Shown: positions 63,298-64,000 of the stretch, piece after piece
Position numbering within the stretch: the first letter of the stretch is position 1
How the letters are laid out: each line of letters begins with the position of its first letter
Virus record (IMG/VR): IMGVR_UViG_3300047472_000237
Span: 18,788 to 82,787 of that record
Origin: a virus
DNA length: 64,000 bases
Reading direction: 5' to 3' (one strand)
The notes under the pieces: model-generated
Seen by the model: only the letters and a program-made list of their open reading frames with translations
What the model was told of the DNA's origin: nothing
Databases searched by the model: none
Translations under genes and position numbers: made by a program

Positions 63298-63657
63298 ATG
63301 TCCGCCACCCAGGCCGCCGCGACCGTGACCGCTTCGAAGACCGCCCGCAAGACCAAGAGCAAGGCCCAAGTCGGAGGCCGTGAGAAGGCCCCGGCCCGTG
63401 ACTCCGGTGTGGTCATCGACCGCATCCGCGACTACACGATCGACGTCCCCAAGGGCGTCGTCGCCAGCGAACCCCGCGAGGCGAGCAAGCGCGGCCAGGT
63501 GCTGGCAATGCTCCGCAAGGGCGACGTGACGATCTCGAAGCTCGAGAAGAAGTTCGAGTGGGCTCCCCGCGACGCGATGGACGCGCTCCGCCTGCTGGCC
63601 CGCACCAACGGCATCGCCATCAAGGTCCACGGCGACGTCGCCACGCTGATCAAGTAA
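63298..63657 (+). CDS. Single winged-helix-like protein related to the 25306 product
   Basis: The 119-residue basic protein has a disordered Lys/Ala/Thr N-terminus and a C-terminal helical domain 'RGQVLAMLRKGDVTISKLEKKFEWAPRDAMDALRLLARTNG' that matches, in spacing and key residues (V-AML, KG, W, RDA, RL), the repeats of the 25306 protein. It probably binds DNA. AAGGAG lies seven bases before the ATG. It could bind the direct repeats just upstream and regulate itself. Confidence 0.6.
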   Translation: MSATQAAATVTASKTARKTKSKAQVGGREKAPARDSGVVIDRIRDYTIDVPKGVVASEPREASKRGQVLAMLRKGDVTISKLEKKFEWAPRDAMDALRLLARTNGIAIKVHGDVATLIK

Positions 63658-63692
63658 CTCGGACCAAGACCTGGGCTCCCCCCTCCCAGGCA

Positions 63693-63720
63693 GGGGCACG
63701 AGACTTCCCCCTCGTGCCCC
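63693..63720 (+). terminator. Intrinsic terminator
   Basis: A 10-bp perfect stem (GGGGCACGAG and complement) with an 8-nt loop is followed by ACTTT, 35 bases after the winged-helix gene. Confidence 0.8.
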
Positions 63721-63730
63721 ACTTTACAAA

Positions 63731-63760
63731 CCGACGGCCGCCTTCATCGGCGGCCGTCGG
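63731..63760. terminator. Second hairpin terminator
   Basis: A 12-bp perfect stem (CCGACGGCCGCC and complement) with a 6-nt loop directly follows the first terminator. It is nearly symmetrical and could work in either direction. Confidence 0.7.
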
Positions 63761-63877
63761 CGTGGGCCGGAAGGCCCCTGTCGGATGGAAGTCGCTTGGG
63801 GCCAGTCTGGACAATGCCCCTCGAAGAACGCAGCCGCTCTTGCTGCCGACGCAGACACCCCACCTGAATGAGCTCGA

Positions 63878-63903
63878 CCGCCCCGTGCCCCCGCGCGGGG
63901 CGG
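63878..63903 (+). terminator. Third intrinsic terminator
   Basis: An 8-bp GC-rich stem (CCGCCCCG and complement) with a 10-nt loop is followed by CTTCGTTTTGTTG, a good U tract. Confidence 0.8.
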
Positions 63904-63927
63904 CTTCGTTTTGTTGTCGCTTTGCTC

Positions 63928-63956
63928 TTGCCTCTAGCCGAGCGATGAGGCATACT
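63928..63956 (+). promoter_or_regulatory. Promoter TTGCCT-N17-CATACT
   Basis: The hexamers are the same as at 21191. The promoter lies after the stacked terminators and drives the gene starting at 63981 with a leader of about 18 nt that contains AAGGAG. Confidence 0.7.
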
Positions 63957-63980
63957 CCGGTCACCTAACCAAGGAGACCT

Positions 63981-64000
63981 GTGGCAGCTGAACTCGAACG
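63981..64000 (+). CDS. Start of a gene cut by the window edge
   Basis: A GTG five bases after AAGGAG opens a frame reading 'MAAELE' to the edge. Nothing more can be said about its product. Confidence 0.5.

Larger units (their letters stand above)
63658..63980. other. Non-coding junction with three terminators
   Basis: This 323-base stretch between genes contains three strong hairpins (63693-63720, 63731-63760, 63878-63903) and one promoter (63928-63956). I see no convincing gene in it. The dense terminators insulate the accessory region on the left from the gene that starts at 63981. Confidence 0.75.

Overview
The window is part of a tailed-phage (siphovirus-type) genome with high GC content. 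Almost all genes lie on the + strand and are tightly packed, often with ATGA or TGATG overlaps. The tail module is lambda-like: tail terminator, tube, a chaperone pair joined by a -1 frameshift, tape measure, a Cys-rich hub and a J-like tip protein. A candidate lipoprotein/transmembrane spanin and a second small lipoprotein suggest a Gram-negative host; the host genus cannot be told from the sequence. A XerD-like tyrosine recombinase allows for a temperate or chromosome-linked lifestyle, but no repressor is recognisable.

Layout. 1-15757: head and tail genes (scaffold end, major capsid, connectors, tail tube, chaperones, tape measure, tail tip). 15852-25151: a membrane protein, an HTH-metallophosphoesterase, two helicases, a probable ssDNA-binding protein and class I ribonucleotide reductase (nrdB, nrdA). 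25306-32022: a winged-helix-like protein, a large apparent non-coding RNA, and a thymidine hypermodification cluster: amino acid:DNA transferase, FAD-dependent lyase-type oxidoreductase, GNAT acetyltransferase, P-loop kinase, 5-hmdU DNA kinase helical-domain protein, an HNH nuclease and a thymidylate-synthase homologue. 32030-41889: a CAU-anticodon tRNA, nucleotide enzymes, DNA polymerase A, dCMP deaminase, a PD-(D/E)XK nuclease, primase-helicase, RecJ and a phage sigma factor. 41886-47949: small proteins, spanin candidate, DNA methyltransferase, glycosyltransferase, Nudix and MazG-like proteins. 48030-52985: collagen-like tail fibres. 53025-63657: a minus-strand gene with phased 10-bp repeats, integrase, glycoside hydrolase, ATP-dependent ligase, GHKL ATPase, beta-helix tailspike, peptide deformylase and small proteins. 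63658-63980 holds stacked terminators and a promoter for a gene running off the right edge.

How it fits together. The phage carries much of its own replication machinery and nucleotide supply. The thymidylate-synthase homologue, fed by dUMP from dCMP deaminase and the reductase, would make 5-hydroxymethyl-dUMP. After incorporation, kinase, amino acid transferase, flavin lyase and acetyltransferase would convert 5-hydroxymethyluracil into an amino-acid-derived base, most simply 5-acetamidomethyl-dU. This end product is an inference from the gene set.

Expression signals are unusual. A recurring promoter (TTGYYT, 17-bp spacer, TANANT or variants) precedes many genes, and in about 18 cases the start codon lies only 5-12 nt after the -10 box with no Shine-Dalgarno sequence, which predicts leaderless or nearly leaderless mRNAs. 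The phage sigma factor, a tRNA with initiator-like anticodon stem and a peptide deformylase may be connected with this.
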